64,000 nucleotides of DNA from the NCBI GenBank assembly GCA_018061945.1, contig JAGOTD010000001.1, positions 277,050 to 341,049 on the forward strand, in the 5' to 3' direction. Each line of letters begins with the position of its first letter. Position 1 is the stretch's first letter. The position numbers and the translations under genes were made by a program. The DNA comes from Candidatus Peribacteraceae bacterium. Lineage in GTDB: Bacteria; Patescibacteriota; Gracilibacteria; Peribacterales; Peribacteraceae. The notes under the pieces are model-generated. The model did not search any database, was not told the origin of the DNA, and saw only the letters and a list, made by a program, of their open reading frames with translations. Below, one piece after another: positions 12,586-20,230 of the stretch.

Positions 12586-14100
12586 CTATTTTCTAACCAC
12601 CCGCGTCCCCTTCGCCGAATCCTCAACCATAAATCCCCTGCTCTCAATTTCTTTACGCAAGGAATCCGACAGGGCGAAATTTTTATCGGCGCGTGCCTGC
12701 TTCCTCTCCTCAAATAATTTCTGCACATCGGCTGGAATACTCGCCTCTTCTTCTGGCTCAAAGCAGCCAAATGTCGAACGTACAATCCGCACAAAACTCT
12801 TGATAACTTTCTTTTCCTCCGAAGATAAAAGCTCCTGCGTGCGCGTCCATGTCATCGCTTCGAAAATTACTGCGAGTGCAGCAGACGTATTGAGGTCGCT
12901 ATCCATCGCGGCGCGGAATTGATCAGCATAGATGGTAGCCGGCGGTTTAAACCGCCGGCTACCATCTTGTACCGGTACATCAGGATTCGATGTAACATCT
13001 TCTTCCATTGCATCCACCTCACTCATCCACTCCATAATCTTGCGACGAGCCTTCTTGCCATCGTCCATTCCTTTCCAACTAAACTTGAGTCGTGTCCGAT
13101 AATGTACAGATAACAGTACATAGCGCAGGTCCATTGGACTGTAACCACGCTCTAAGACATCATCAATACTTAACACGTTGCCAAGGCTCTTTGACATTTT
13201 GACCCCTTCTTGGCTTTCTGAAGCCTCTTCGCTCGCTGTAATCTCGATTCTGCGCTTGTGGAGCCAGTAACGTGCGAAGGGGCGTGAGCCCGAACACTCG
13301 CTCTGCGCGATCTCACATTCGTGATGCGGGAAGATATTGTCTTCGCCACCGGTGTGAATATCGAGAGTTAAGCCTAAATGCTTGCGACTCATGGCCGAAC
13401 ATTCGATATGCCAACCCGGAAAACCCGACTGCGCGTCATCGCCAACGGTGTCCGATCTTTCGCCATTTGCAAAATGCCAACGCAAAATATGGTGTGCATT
13501 GGAACCGACTGTTTTTTTCCATAGCGCAAAATCGGCCGGATGCTTTTTCTTTTCATCAACTTCGACGCGAGCCCCAGCGTTTAGGTGATCCAATGTATTG
13601 CCCGACAATTCTCCGTAGGCTGGAAACGTTTGCACATCAAAATAGATGCCGTCCTCGGTTTCGTACGCGTGACCGTTTTGTATCAGCTCCTGAATAATCG
13701 TAATCATTTCTTTGATAGTTCCGGTGGCGAGCGGACGATATTCTGGTTCCTTGAGATTGAGTAATTTTTCATCGACCAAATACTGCGTCGTGTATTTACG
13801 TGCAATCGCGAGCGGATCAACTTTTTCGGCCTTGGCTTGCTTTTCGATTTTGTCTTCGCCTTCGTCGGCATCGTTGGCCAAATGCCCAACATCCGTAATA
13901 TTTTTCACGTGCGTGACTTTGTAGCCGGAAACCTCCAGCCATCGGCGCAGTAAATCAGCCATCAAAAAAGATGAGTAGTTGCCGATGTGCGGACGACCGT
14001 ACACAGTGGGGCCACACGTATACATGCTCACCTCGCCTGCTTTGAGCGGTGTGAATTCTTCTTCTTTCTTGGTGAAGGAGTTGTAGAGGTGGAGGGACAT
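12586..14100 (-). CDS. cysS: Cysteinyl-tRNA synthetase
   Basis: It charges tRNA-Cys. Class I synthetase signatures are clear: CGPTVYGRPHIGNY near the N-terminus (Cys Zn ligand and HIGH-type motif), GWHIECSAMS and HHECEIAQSE (further Zn ligands) and KMSKSLGN (KMSKS loop). The 504-aa length is slightly above the usual 460-480. The excess comes partly from a segment before the KMSKS loop. A second insertion, DGSRRFKPPATI, lies just before the conserved YADQFRAAMDSDLNT; it is encoded exactly by a 36-bp perfect palindrome (12931-12966). ATG at 14100 starts at the homologous N-terminus (MSLHLYNS). No Shine-Dalgarno site is seen. A heptad repeat arm (14105-14125) abuts the start codon. Confidence 0.96.
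   Translation of the reverse strand: MSLHLYNSFTKKEEEFTPLKAGEVSMYTCGPTVYGRPHIGNYSSFLMADLLRRWLEVSGYKVTHVKNITDVGHLANDADEGEDKIEKQAKAEKVDPLAIARKYTTQYLVDEKLLNLKEPEYRPLATGTIKEMITIIQELIQNGHAYETEDGIYFDVQTFPAYGELSGNTLDHLNAGARVEVDEKKKHPADFALWKKTVGSNAHHILRWHFANGERSDTVGDDAQSGFPGWHIECSAMSRKHLGLTLDIHTGGEDNIFPHHECEIAQSECSGSRPFARYWLHKRRIEITASEEASESQEGVKMSKSLGNVLSIDDVLERGYSPMDLRYVLLSVHYRTRLKFSWKGMDDGKKARRKIMEWMSEVDAMEEDVTSNPDVPVQDGSRRFKPPATIYADQFRAAMDSDLNTSAALAVIFEAMTWTRTQELLSSEEKKVIKSFVRIVRSTFGCFEPEEEASIPADVQKLFEERKQARADKNFALSDSLRKEIESRGFMVEDSAKGTRVVRK
12931..12966. repeat. 36-bp perfect palindrome inside cysS coding sequence
   Basis: The half-site GATGGTAGCCGGCGGTTT is followed directly by its exact reverse complement, with no loop. 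It is in frame within cysS and encodes twelve residues (DGSRRFKPPATI) between two conserved parts. A decayed relative lies inside pabBC (63264-63293). A second short palindrome, TGTACCGGTACA, follows at about 12968-12979. Confidence 0.9.
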
Positions 14101-14104
14101 AGAA

Positions 14105-14552
14105 GCGAATTACGAATTACGAATGATGAGCTGAAAGTAAAAACACGATTTTCTATTATGAATAGAGACCAATGATAAAACTATCACCAGTGAAAGCGAT
14201 AGCGCAAAAATGTGTGCAAGAAAAGGGACCGGGAGGAAGAGATGAAAAGCAAACGAATATGAACAAACGTATGAATTTCTTCCTCCCGGTATAATAATGA
14301 GAAAAGGGCAAGCCTTCTCTCCTATAAGTATAATACATAATTGCAATTCGTGTTATTTTTTAGCGAAATAAAAACAGGGCACTTTGCCCTGCTTTCGGAT
14401 GATGGGATGATTGATGACGAGACCGCGGGACAATTGCCAACCGCGGGCAGAAAGCCCGCTCTGGGGATGGATTGTTTTGATTGACGCTGCGGGACGCGGC
14501 GTCCCGTCTGCGGATGCTGATCGTAATTCGTAATTCGTGCGTCGTAATTCGT
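14105..14552. repeat. Family A arms bracketing the cysS-aldolase spacer
   Basis: The purine-type arm (gcgaattacgaattacgaa, 14105-14123) abuts the cysS start. The complementary arm (about 14521-14552, cgtaattcgtaattcg and variants) abuts the aldolase stop. The 395 nt between hold a 13-bp inverted repeat (ACCGGGAGGAAGA at 14228-14240, complement at 14278-14290). They also hold the aldolase terminator, a GC-rich element at 14421-14460 and the palindrome GCGGGACGCGGCGTCCCG (about 14489-14506). No gene is seen in the spacer. Confidence 0.7.
14371..14393 (-). terminator. Rho-independent terminator of the aldolase gene
   Basis: On the minus strand the stem CAGGGCA / TGCCCTG with loop AAG is followed by TTTTTATTT. 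It lies about 160 nt after the aldolase stop codon. Confidence 0.75.
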
Positions 14553-14553
14553 T

Positions 14554-15633
14554 CTAAGCCACTGTCACTTCCTTGCTCAAATACACCGACTGAATAGCAT
14601 TGAGGATTTCGATTCCTTCTTTGCGCGACTTCTGGAAGGCTTTGCGACCGGAGATGAGACCCATGCCGCCTGCACGCTTGTTGATGACGGCTGTGGCTAC
14701 CGCTGCCTGTAAATCGTTCTTACCGGATTCTCCACCGGAGTTGATGAGGCCGATGCGGCCCATGTAACAGTTGGCCACCTGATAGCGACAGAGATCAATT
14801 GGATGATCGGTCGTGAGTTCTGTGTACATGCGCTCGTCGAGTTTTCCGTAGGAACTATTGCCGCTGTTGAGTGCCTTAAATCCCCCATTGAGCGTTGGCA
14901 ATTTCTGCTTGATGATGTCGGCCTCGATGGTTACGCCGAGGTGATTGGCCTGCGCGGTTAAGTCTGATGCGCTGTGATAATCCTTGCCATCGATTTTGAA
15001 CGAATTGTTGCGCAGGTAACACCAGAGAACGGTAAACAGGCCGAGCTTGTGTGCCTGCTCGAATGCTTTGCTTACCTCTACAATCTGACGACCGGATTCT
15101 GGTGAACCGAAATAAATGGTAGCGCCTACGCCAAGTGCGCCCATGGCTTTTGCCTGCTCGACTGAGCCGAACATAATTTGATCGGCTTTGTTGGGGTACG
15201 TGAGCAGTTCGTTGTGATTGATTTTGACGATGAAGGGGATTTTGTCAGCGTATTTTTTGGAGACCATGCCGAGTACGCCGAGAGTCGAAGCGACAGCATT
15301 GCATCCGCCTTCGATTGCCAGCTGCACGATGTTTTCCGGATCAAAGTAGTCTGGGTTCTTGGCAAACGATGCGCCAGCCGAATGTTCGATGCCTTGGTCG
15401 ACAGGGAGAATAGAAATATAACCGGTGCCTTTCAGGTTTCCGGTATCAATCATCGTCTGCATGTTCGCGATCACGTCCTTCGAGCGATCGGAAATACTGA
15501 ACACATCCTTTACAGTGGTCGGACTTGGTACATGTAACTTGTCTTTAGGTATAGTTTTGCTTACAAAACCGAGCAAATCCTGCGCCTTATCGGCCAAAGC
15601 AGTCTGAATACCGGAATAGTCGAGCATGGACAT
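14554..15633 (-). CDS. fbaB: Fructose-bisphosphate aldolase, class I (FbaB/DhnA type)
   Basis: It cleaves fructose-1,6-bisphosphate to two triose phosphates through a Schiff-base lysine. The 359 aa match the bacterial FbaB subfamily (about 350 aa). Visible conserved parts: [11 protein letters not shown] near residue 75, [12 protein letters not shown] (candidate lysine region), [11 protein letters not shown], and the C-terminal [14 protein letters not shown] and [17 protein letters not shown] phosphate-binding segments. The ATG at 15633 (MSMLDYSG) is used; a second ATG two codons later is possible. No Shine-Dalgarno site is visible. Use of a class I rather than the metal-dependent class II enzyme is notable for a bacterium but known in the family. 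A family A arm follows directly after the stop, and the terminator is further downstream. Confidence 0.93.
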   Translation of the reverse strand: MSMLDYSGIQTALADKAQDLLGFVSKTIPKDKLHVPSPTTVKDVFSISDRSKDVIANMQTMIDTGNLKGTGYISILPVDQGIEHSAGASFAKNPDYFDPENIVQLAIEGGCNAVASTLGVLGMVSKKYADKIPFIVKINHNELLTYPNKADQIMFGSVEQAKAMGALGVGATIYFGSPESGRQIVEVSKAFEQAHKLGLFTVLWCYLRNNSFKIDGKDYHSASDLTAQANHLGVTIEADIIKQKLPTLNGGFKALNSGNSSYGKLDERMYTELTTDHPIDLCRYQVANCYMGRIGLINSGGESGKNDLQAAVATAVINKRAGGMGLISGRKAFQKSRKEGIEILNAIQSVYLSKEVTVA

Positions 15634-15982
15634 AGAATTGGTGGGGAGGAGGGGAATGTAGCCTGATTGTACCAGAGCAGGCGATAGCTACTAGTAAATG
15701 AGGGAGATGTGAGGGGTGGACATCAGCTTAATGAGAATCATTCGTTATAAAATACAAATCCAAACCATCTACAGCAGCCCGCACGCGGAGGCTGATCATT
15801 CTTGACGCCCCTCACCCCCGACCCCTCTCGCTCGCTAAAGCGAGCGAGAGGGGAGCTTTAGTTATTGGTATATTGGGATTTTTTGTTATTTGTTTCTTGC
15901 TTGTCCCGCGAAGTCAGCCGCGGCTGACGAAGTGGGATATCTTGGATTTTGTCTCGTATTTGGTTCTTTGATCTTCGGATTT
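15634..15982. other. Gene-free spacer with three kinds of repeats
   Basis: No gene is seen. It contains a family G element (15806-15860) whose core CCCCTCTCGCTCGCT / AGCGAGCGAGAGGGG (15822-15853) is a near-loopless hairpin. It also contains the 16-bp palindrome GTCAGCCGCGGCTGAC (15913-15928). At 15950-15982 there is a reverse copy of a dispersed sequence (cgaagatcaaagaaccaaat) that recurs at about 47607-47630 and, in part, at 35958-35985. Confidence 0.6.
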
Positions 15983-16642
15983 TTATCCATTCGCTTCGTT
16001 CCACATCTCCTCATCAAATTCTTCGAGTGATGCAATTTGCTTATCCGCAATCATTAATTTTTGGAGTGTTGGCGCCGAGAGATCCGGCACCGCAATGCAT
16101 TTCATTTTTGCGGCTTTCGCGGCGAGAACGCCGTTGAAAGAATCTTCGAATACCAGACATTCATCCACGCGTACACCGAGCTTTTTGGCAGCGTTTATAT
16201 AGATGCCCGGATGTGGTTTTCCATATGGTTCGTCTTCGGCGGAATAGACGAGATCGAAGTGCTCATGAATGTTGAGCTTCTGTAAAATAGCGTTGATGAT
16301 TTGGTAGTACGACCCCGATGCGAGGCCGATTTTGACAGGTTTAGTTTTCAAAAAGTGAAGAATACTATGCACTCCAGGCTTCGCAGTGCCATCTTTTGCA
16401 ACAAGTGCGACAACGTTGTCAATGATGAGCCGCTCAATCTCTTTCTGTGATGTTCCGGTCCAAGGAAAGCGTCGGTACCAGTGATCGACTACTTCATCCA
16501 AACGGAAGCCGACGGTTTCGTAACACATCACGCGCGTCAGTTCGACGCCGACAGTTTTGAATGCAGAAATTTCTGCCTCCTGCCACAGCGGCTCGGAGTC
16601 AATGAGGATGCCGTCCATGTCGAAGATGATTGCGCGGATCAT
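15983..16642 (-). CDS. HAD-superfamily phosphatase (beta-phosphoglucomutase/YniC-like)
   Basis: A Mg-dependent phosphohydrolase of HAD subfamily I. The nucleophile motif FDMDGILIDSEPLW is at residues 6-19, the second motif is ASGS (around residue 115), and the third region is YGKPHPGIY followed by FEDSFNGVLAAKAAKM. The 219-aa size and small cap match sugar-phosphate phosphatases such as 2-deoxyglucose-6-phosphate phosphatase. The exact substrate cannot be read from sequence. Start: the ATG at 16642 (MIRAIIFDMDG) is used, because the upstream in-frame extension is made of family C repeat. Oriented like aldolase and cysS, but with its own spacers. Confidence 0.88.
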   Translation of the reverse strand: MIRAIIFDMDGILIDSEPLWQEAEISAFKTVGVELTRVMCYETVGFRLDEVVDHWYRRFPWTGTSQKEIERLIIDNVVALVAKDGTAKPGVHSILHFLKTKPVKIGLASGSYYQIINAILQKLNIHEHFDLVYSAEDEPYGKPHPGIYINAAKKLGVRVDECLVFEDSFNGVLAAKAAKMKCIAVPDLSAPTLQKLMIADKQIASLEEFDEEMWNEANG

Positions 16643-16666
16643 GGGGTGGGGGATAGAACGGGAACG

Positions 16667-16789
16667 CGGTAAGGTAGGTATAGTAAGTATTGTAGGTATG
16701 GTAGGTAGGAAATCTACAACACCCACTCATTTTGTCTTTGCTTCCATCGCCTACCTTACATACTTTACCTACAATACTTACCTTACTTT
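16667..16789. repeat. Family C nonamer hairpin
   Basis: The first arm (16667-16711) consists of units like gtaggtatg/gtaagtatt. The second arm (16750-16789) is the reverse complement (taccttaca, tacctacaa, tacttacct). The loop is about 38 nt. It fills the spacer between the HAD start and the yidC stop. The same family occurs at 28562-28683. Confidence 0.8.
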
Positions 16790-16800
16790 TTCAGTCGCTC

Positions 16801-18108
16801 TTATTGCTTCGCCAGCGTAATCTTCTCCCTATTCACATACCACTGCTGCGCGATACCGAAGAGAGTAGAAACAGCCCAGTACAGAGACACGGCGGCAGGG
16901 AAGCGAAGGGCAAAGAAGCCGATCATAAACGGCAAGACGTAGGTCATAATCGTCTGCTGATCGATTTTCGGCACTTTGGACTTCGGTGCGTTCACATCGA
17001 TGATCTCGGCCTTTTTGTTTTTCTTCTGCTTGGCAAACATCATCTTCATCTGGAAGAACTGCATGAGCACAAGCAGCGGCGGGAAGACGTAGATGCTTGG
17101 GAGCAGGAGGTTGAACCCGAGGAAAGAATGGCCGAGGACAATCGGCTTATCGATGAAGAACGTGTAGAGCAAATGGCGCGATGTTTCGAGTGTGGCGCCG
17201 CTTCTGATGACGTAGAAAAGACCCAGCAAAATAGGCAGCTGCAGTAATGTCGGCAAGCACGACTGTAGGGGATTGATGTTGTATTCCTTCCACAGACGCA
17301 AAGTTTCTTCCTGCTGTTTTTTGGCGTCGTCTGGATATTTTTTCTTGAGTTCGTCGAGACGCGGCTGGAGTTGCTGCAATTTTTTCTGTCCTTCCAGCGC
17401 ATGCTGGTTTGGAATGAGCAGAATCAATTTGATGATGATGGTGAGAATAACGATCGCAATACCGAGGTTGTAGCCGGGCGTATAGAGGGCGATAAACAGC
17501 AACGCGTTAAGCAGCGGCTTCATCACGAATGTACGGAATAGTTTGGTGAAGACATTTGGTTCTGCCAGCGTAAAACGTGTAGTGAGCGTTGTTTGGCCTG
17601 TACCTGTTGCAAGCGCTTGACCAGTGCCCGTGAGCGCCGCACCAGAGCCGATTTTGGTGGTATCGAGACTGATTTGATACGTGCCTTTCTGGGCAAATAG
17701 CGAGTATTTCCACGCAGCTAAACTCACCTGCTCACTTTTGCCCGGGGCAACTGGCGTAAATTTTGGACATTGGCCTGCTGTCGTATTGGCCATCAAGTCT
17801 GTCATCTCTTCTTTGTCATCTTTTGTAACGACAGATGCAACATCGAAAGGTGGCTGCGGGCAGCGAGATGGAAGGGTAAGAGCAGCCTTGGTATTGTTTT
17901 TGATGACGGCAACCGGATCGTCGCCTTCTTTTACATTTGCCGACAGCATGCTGAGCACAATGGCGTTTTGTTCCTTCTCCGGTACTTTGCCAAACTGCGC
18001 TGGAAAGAAATATTTGAGTCCGAAATCGGTCACAAAAAACAGGACGATGAATGTCGCGATGAATTCGATCGTCGACATGCGAGACTTCTTCTTAGGTGTT
18101 GGGTTCAC
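16801..18108 (-). CDS. yidC: Membrane protein insertase YidC
   Basis: It inserts and folds membrane proteins, with or without SecYEG. An N-terminal membrane segment (residues 13-35) is followed by an extracytoplasmic region of about 130 residues. The conserved insertase core comes next, with membrane segments around 190-225, 275-300, 325-350 and 385-420 and the cytoplasmic Lys-rich loop LQQLQPRLDELKKKYPDD. The region WKEYNINPLQSCLPTLLQLPI is a hallmark. The external domain is smaller than in Gram-negative YidC and larger than in most Gram-positive ones. It starts with GTG (18108) overlapping the rnpA TGA stop (GTGA), so the two genes are translationally coupled. A Lys-rich cytoplasmic segment links the later membrane helices. 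Confidence 0.94.
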   Translation of the reverse strand: MNPTPKKKSRMSTIEFIATFIVLFFVTDFGLKYFFPAQFGKVPEKEQNAIVLSMLSANVKEGDDPVAVIKNNTKAALTLPSRCPQPPFDVASVVTKDDKEEMTDLMANTTAGQCPKFTPVAPGKSEQVSLAAWKYSLFAQKGTYQISLDTTKIGSGAALTGTGQALATGTGQTTLTTRFTLAEPNVFTKLFRTFVMKPLLNALLFIALYTPGYNLGIAIVILTIIIKLILLIPNQHALEGQKKLQQLQPRLDELKKKYPDDAKKQQEETLRLWKEYNINPLQSCLPTLLQLPILLGLFYVIRSGATLETSRHLLYTFFIDKPIVLGHSFLGFNLLLPSIYVFPPLLVLMQFFQMKMMFAKQKKNKKAEIIDVNAPKSKVPKIDQQTIMTYVLPFMIGFFALRFPAAVSLYWAVSTLFGIAQQWYVNREKITLAKQ

Positions 18109-18467
18109 AGAGAAAGGGAGGAAAGAAACTGGGCGATATCGTCGTTAAGCGCGGTAAAATCAGCAGACAGGCTAGACGAGCGAGGTGAGAGAATCAATTG
18201 AATAGGGGACGAAATCGAGCGATCTTTGAGCGCAAGACGCAGCGCTTCGCGGCATCGACGGCGCATACGATTGCGTTTGACAGCAGATTTATCCAACTTC
18301 GTCGACGCAAGAGTTCCAGTATAGATGGCGAGTTGCGCCGGATCAACATTCGGGTGCTTGGGCGCACTCAACAAAAAGCGGATGACCATATGTTTGCCTT
18401 TCCACACGCGTCCTTTGGCACGCAGAAAATCATTCTGCCGGCGGCCGGAAAGTCGGGAAAGCTGCAT
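18105..18467 (-). CDS. rnpA: Ribonuclease P protein component
   Basis: Protein subunit of RNase P, which matures tRNA 5' ends. The 120-aa length is normal, and the RNR signature KRNRMRRRCREALR is clear. The ATG at 18467 (MQLSRLSGRRQNDF) is at the usual N-terminus; an in-frame upstream extension is repeat-derived. A -10-like TACACT ends 6 nt before this ATG, suggesting leaderless transcription. Its stop overlaps the yidC start. The usual rpmH (ribosomal protein L34) is not found upstream, in contrast to the widespread rpmH-rnpA-yidC order. Confidence 0.93.
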   Translation of the reverse strand: MQLSRLSGRRQNDFLRAKGRVWKGKHMVIRFLLSAPKHPNVDPAQLAIYTGTLASTKLDKSAVKRNRMRRRCREALRLALKDRSISSPIQLILSPRSSSLSADFTALNDDIAQFLSSLSL

Positions 18468-18567
18468 AGATGCAGTGTAGCAGAGGGATGAGATAAGGGT
18501 TAGGGACGGGGTTAAGGGCTGCTGTTTGGACATGGGACAGAGGGGTTGGGACATTGGATACTGAAAA

Positions 18568-18598
18568 GAATGTAGAACACAGAACGTGGAACGGTAGA
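18568..18598. repeat. Family D arm upstream of rnpA
   Basis: gaatgtagaacacagaacg and following units form a purine-type arm with period about 7 (tagaacN). Its matching arm was not found nearby. The 290 nt between rnpA and the next gene otherwise hold a GGG-rich stretch (18480-18550) and no gene. Confidence 0.55.
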
Positions 18599-18758
18599 TG
18601 AGGAACAAATCCTACAATCTCCAGAGCGGCCATTTTATCCTGAGTCGCATCGAAGGATCTGGCCGCGGCGCGCGATCAATACTAAATTATGGCTTCAGAT
18701 TCAATACCTTGCATTATAGTAATTACGAAAACTTGACGCTCGCAAAAACAGGAGGAAT

Positions 18759-19010
18759 ATGATTTGTATGAGTATTAATAACGCTGATCAGTCAATCATT
18801 CTACGGCCCCCAAAGGAGTACAAAATAAAAGAAATACGCTTTGAGCTTGATGGTGTTGATCCAGATGTCCTCAAGCAAACAGCTGCTAGCAACGGACTCA
18901 CGGTCGAAGCCTATCTTCAATCAATAGCACAAAAAATACTCCGCCATCCCAACATGGCTGAAGTTCTCAGGATTGCAAAAGCGCATCAGCAAAAAAATGA
19001 GGGAATGTAA
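18759..19010 (+). CDS. Small protein of unknown function (83 aa)
   Basis: Not recognised. The sequence is helical and charged. The middle and C-terminal half (DPDVLKQTAASNGLTVEAYLQ) resembles ribbon-helix-helix-like or helical DNA-binding folds, but that is weak. Support for being a gene: GGAGG at 18751-18755 just before the start region. The ATG at 18759 is only 3 nt after it; the next ATG (18768) is 12 nt away and may be the true start. A -10-like TATAGT lies at 18715-18720. It converges with the next gene, and the shared terminator at 19030-19063 lies in between. Confidence 0.6.
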   Translation: MICMSINNADQSIILRPPKEYKIKEIRFELDGVDPDVLKQTAASNGLTVEAYLQSIAQKILRHPNMAEVLRIAKAHQQKNEGM

Positions 19011-19029
19011 GTGTTGTTCCTTGAAACGC

Positions 19030-19063
19030 AAAAAAGCGGCGCAGGAATAAATTCCCACGCCGC
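19030..19063 (-). terminator. Rho-independent terminator of the 87-aa gene
   Basis: Minus strand: GCGGCGTGGGAATTTATTCC... closes with GCGCCGC and is followed by TTTTTT. It starts about 17 nt after the stop of the 19081-19344 gene. Confidence 0.75.
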
Positions 19064-19080
19064 GGTCGATCTTTGCATCT

Positions 19081-19344
19081 TCATGCGAACATCAGTGGCT
19101 TTTGAAAATGCCTCCGAAGAAGCATCGAATCATGATCAGGTTGACCCATAGTCAGTACTGCTTCGATGGTCAGACAAGGACGGGGACCTATAATATCCCA
19201 GACAACCGTCTTTACCTCGTACCAACTCAACTTCCTGCCGCGCAAGAGTGCTTCGAGGTGTTCAATCTGCTCTGGGCTCATGCAAGTAATGCAATTCGCC
19301 CGAAACTGGTCGCCGAGAATCCCTTGTGCAGAAAAACTCATCAT
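19081..19344 (-). CDS. Small protein of unknown function (87 aa)
   Basis: Not recognised. The 87 residues include three cysteines, two of them in NCITCMSPEQIEHLEALL (CxxC-like), followed by WYEVKTVVWDIIGPRPCLT. A small metal-binding or helical protein is possible, without proof. Gene signals are unusually good. A TTGACT-17 nt-TATAAA promoter lies at 19399-19427, GGAGG sits 8 nt before the ATG at 19344, and a Rho-independent terminator follows. The 5' leader is about 45 nt. This is one of few genes in the window with a classical Shine-Dalgarno site. Confidence 0.75.
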   Translation of the reverse strand: MMSFSAQGILGDQFRANCITCMSPEQIEHLEALLRGRKLSWYEVKTVVWDIIGPRPCLTIEAVLTMGQPDHDSMLLRRHFQKPLMFA

Positions 19345-19398
19345 CGAGAAAGCCTCCGTGGTGTCTGTGCTGAGTGCGTATTGAAAGATCGACGCGGC

Positions 19399-19427
19399 TT
19401 TATACTCAATGCTGAGCCAAGAGTCAA
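19399..19427 (-). promoter_or_regulatory. Sigma-70-type promoter for the 87-aa gene
   Basis: TTGACT (19427-19422), 17-nt spacer, TATAAA (19404-19399) on the minus strand. It is among the best promoter matches in the window. Confidence 0.7.
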
Positions 19428-19504
19428 TGTTTTACTATTGAGATTTTATCATCTTCCATCCTTAATTTGAGGATTGATCACTCAAAATTGATAGTTTTCC
19501 TCTG

Positions 19505-19549
19505 AATCTTTTGAGTCCTTTGCTTCCTTTGAGTCTTCTGAGTCCTTCC
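19505..19549. repeat. Family B nonamer arm upstream of gatC
   Basis: Units of nine (ttttgagtc, ctttgcttc, ctttgagtc, ttctgagtc) run up to the gatC promoter. A related arm in the opposite sense follows the gatA stop. Confidence 0.75.
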
Positions 19550-19557
19550 CCTATACT
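19529..19557 (+). promoter_or_regulatory. Leaderless promoter of gatC, -35 inside the repeat
   Basis: TTGAGT (19529-19534), 17-nt spacer, TATACT (19552-19557), then 7 nt to the ATG at 19565. The -35 hexamer is part of a family B nonamer. Confidence 0.6.
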
Positions 19558-19564
19558 TTCCCCG

Positions 19565-19861
19565 ATGCCACAACTCACCAAAGCACAGGTCGAACACATC
19601 GCCAAGCTCGCGCGGCTTAAGCTCAAGCCCGAAGAACTGGAGAAAATGACAAGCAATCTTGGGTCGATTTTGCAGTATGTAGATATTTTAAATGAGGTCG
19701 ATACGAGCAATGTGAGGCCAACTGAGCAGGTAACGGGACTGATAAATGTGCTGCGCGAGGACGTTGTGGATCAATCCAAGGCTAATCCGGATGATTTACT
19801 GAACAATTCACCACTCCCGATTGTCGAGCACCAGATTCGGGCGCCGCATGCTCATGGTTAG
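19565..19861 (+). CDS. gatC: Asp/Glu-tRNA(Asn/Gln) amidotransferase subunit C
   Basis: Small subunit that bridges GatA and GatB in the transamidation of misacylated Glu-tRNA(Gln) or Asp-tRNA(Asn). The 98 aa match the family: VEHIAKLARLKLKPEELEK near the N-terminus and LREDVV near residue 62, ending in a proline/histidine tail typical of GatC. ATG at 19565 (MPQLTKAQVEH) fits both homology and the promoter. gatA follows after one small gene; gatB is not in this window. Confidence 0.93.
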   Translation: MPQLTKAQVEHIAKLARLKLKPEELEKMTSNLGSILQYVDILNEVDTSNVRPTEQVTGLINVLREDVVDQSKANPDDLLNNSPLPIVEHQIRAPHAHG

Positions 19862-19918
19862 GTTTTAGCTTGTAGCTACTTAGCTTTTTAGGAAAATTTC
19901 TTCACGTATCATCTACAC

Positions 19919-20209
19919 ATGACCCGTCATCACCCCCGCCCTCTCTGGCACTACGGACTCATTGGCGGTTTTGTGACGAGCATTATCGGGTTTGCGGCGA
20001 TCTGCGTGACGTACGCAACCGAAAACGCAGAGGCCATGATGGCCTTGGCCTTGCCGTTTTTTTTCGGCCTGATTTTTGCCATGGGCAAAAACGTGCCTCC
20101 ATTTGTGATGATTGCAGGTGGTGCACTGACAACGCTCGTTATCTACTTTGTCATCGGTGCCCTTCTTACCATGCTTGTTATCAGAGTTCGTCGCGTTCTT
20201 CGGTCGTAA
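19919..20209 (+). CDS. Small integral membrane protein (96 aa)
   Basis: Family not recognised. Three predicted membrane helices (about residues 11-32, 38-55 and 58-85) are separated by short loops, and basic residues at both ends (MTRHHPRP, RVRRVLRS) suggest a topology with cytoplasmic termini. It lies between gatC and gatA (57 nt and 21 nt gaps) on the same strand and is probably co-transcribed with them. Nothing suggests it is part of the amidotransferase. Confidence 0.65.
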   Translation: MTRHHPRPLWHYGLIGGFVTSIIGFAAICVTYATENAEAMMALALPFFFGLIFAMGKNVPPFVMIAGGALTTLVIYFVIGALLTMLVIRVRRVLRS

Positions 20210-20230
20210 TATCTGTTTCCTCTCCTTCCC

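Noticed and set aside
14228-14290. T-box riboswitch for cysS
   Set aside because: There is an inverted repeat upstream of cysS but no T-box consensus or specifier-loop structure that I can identify.
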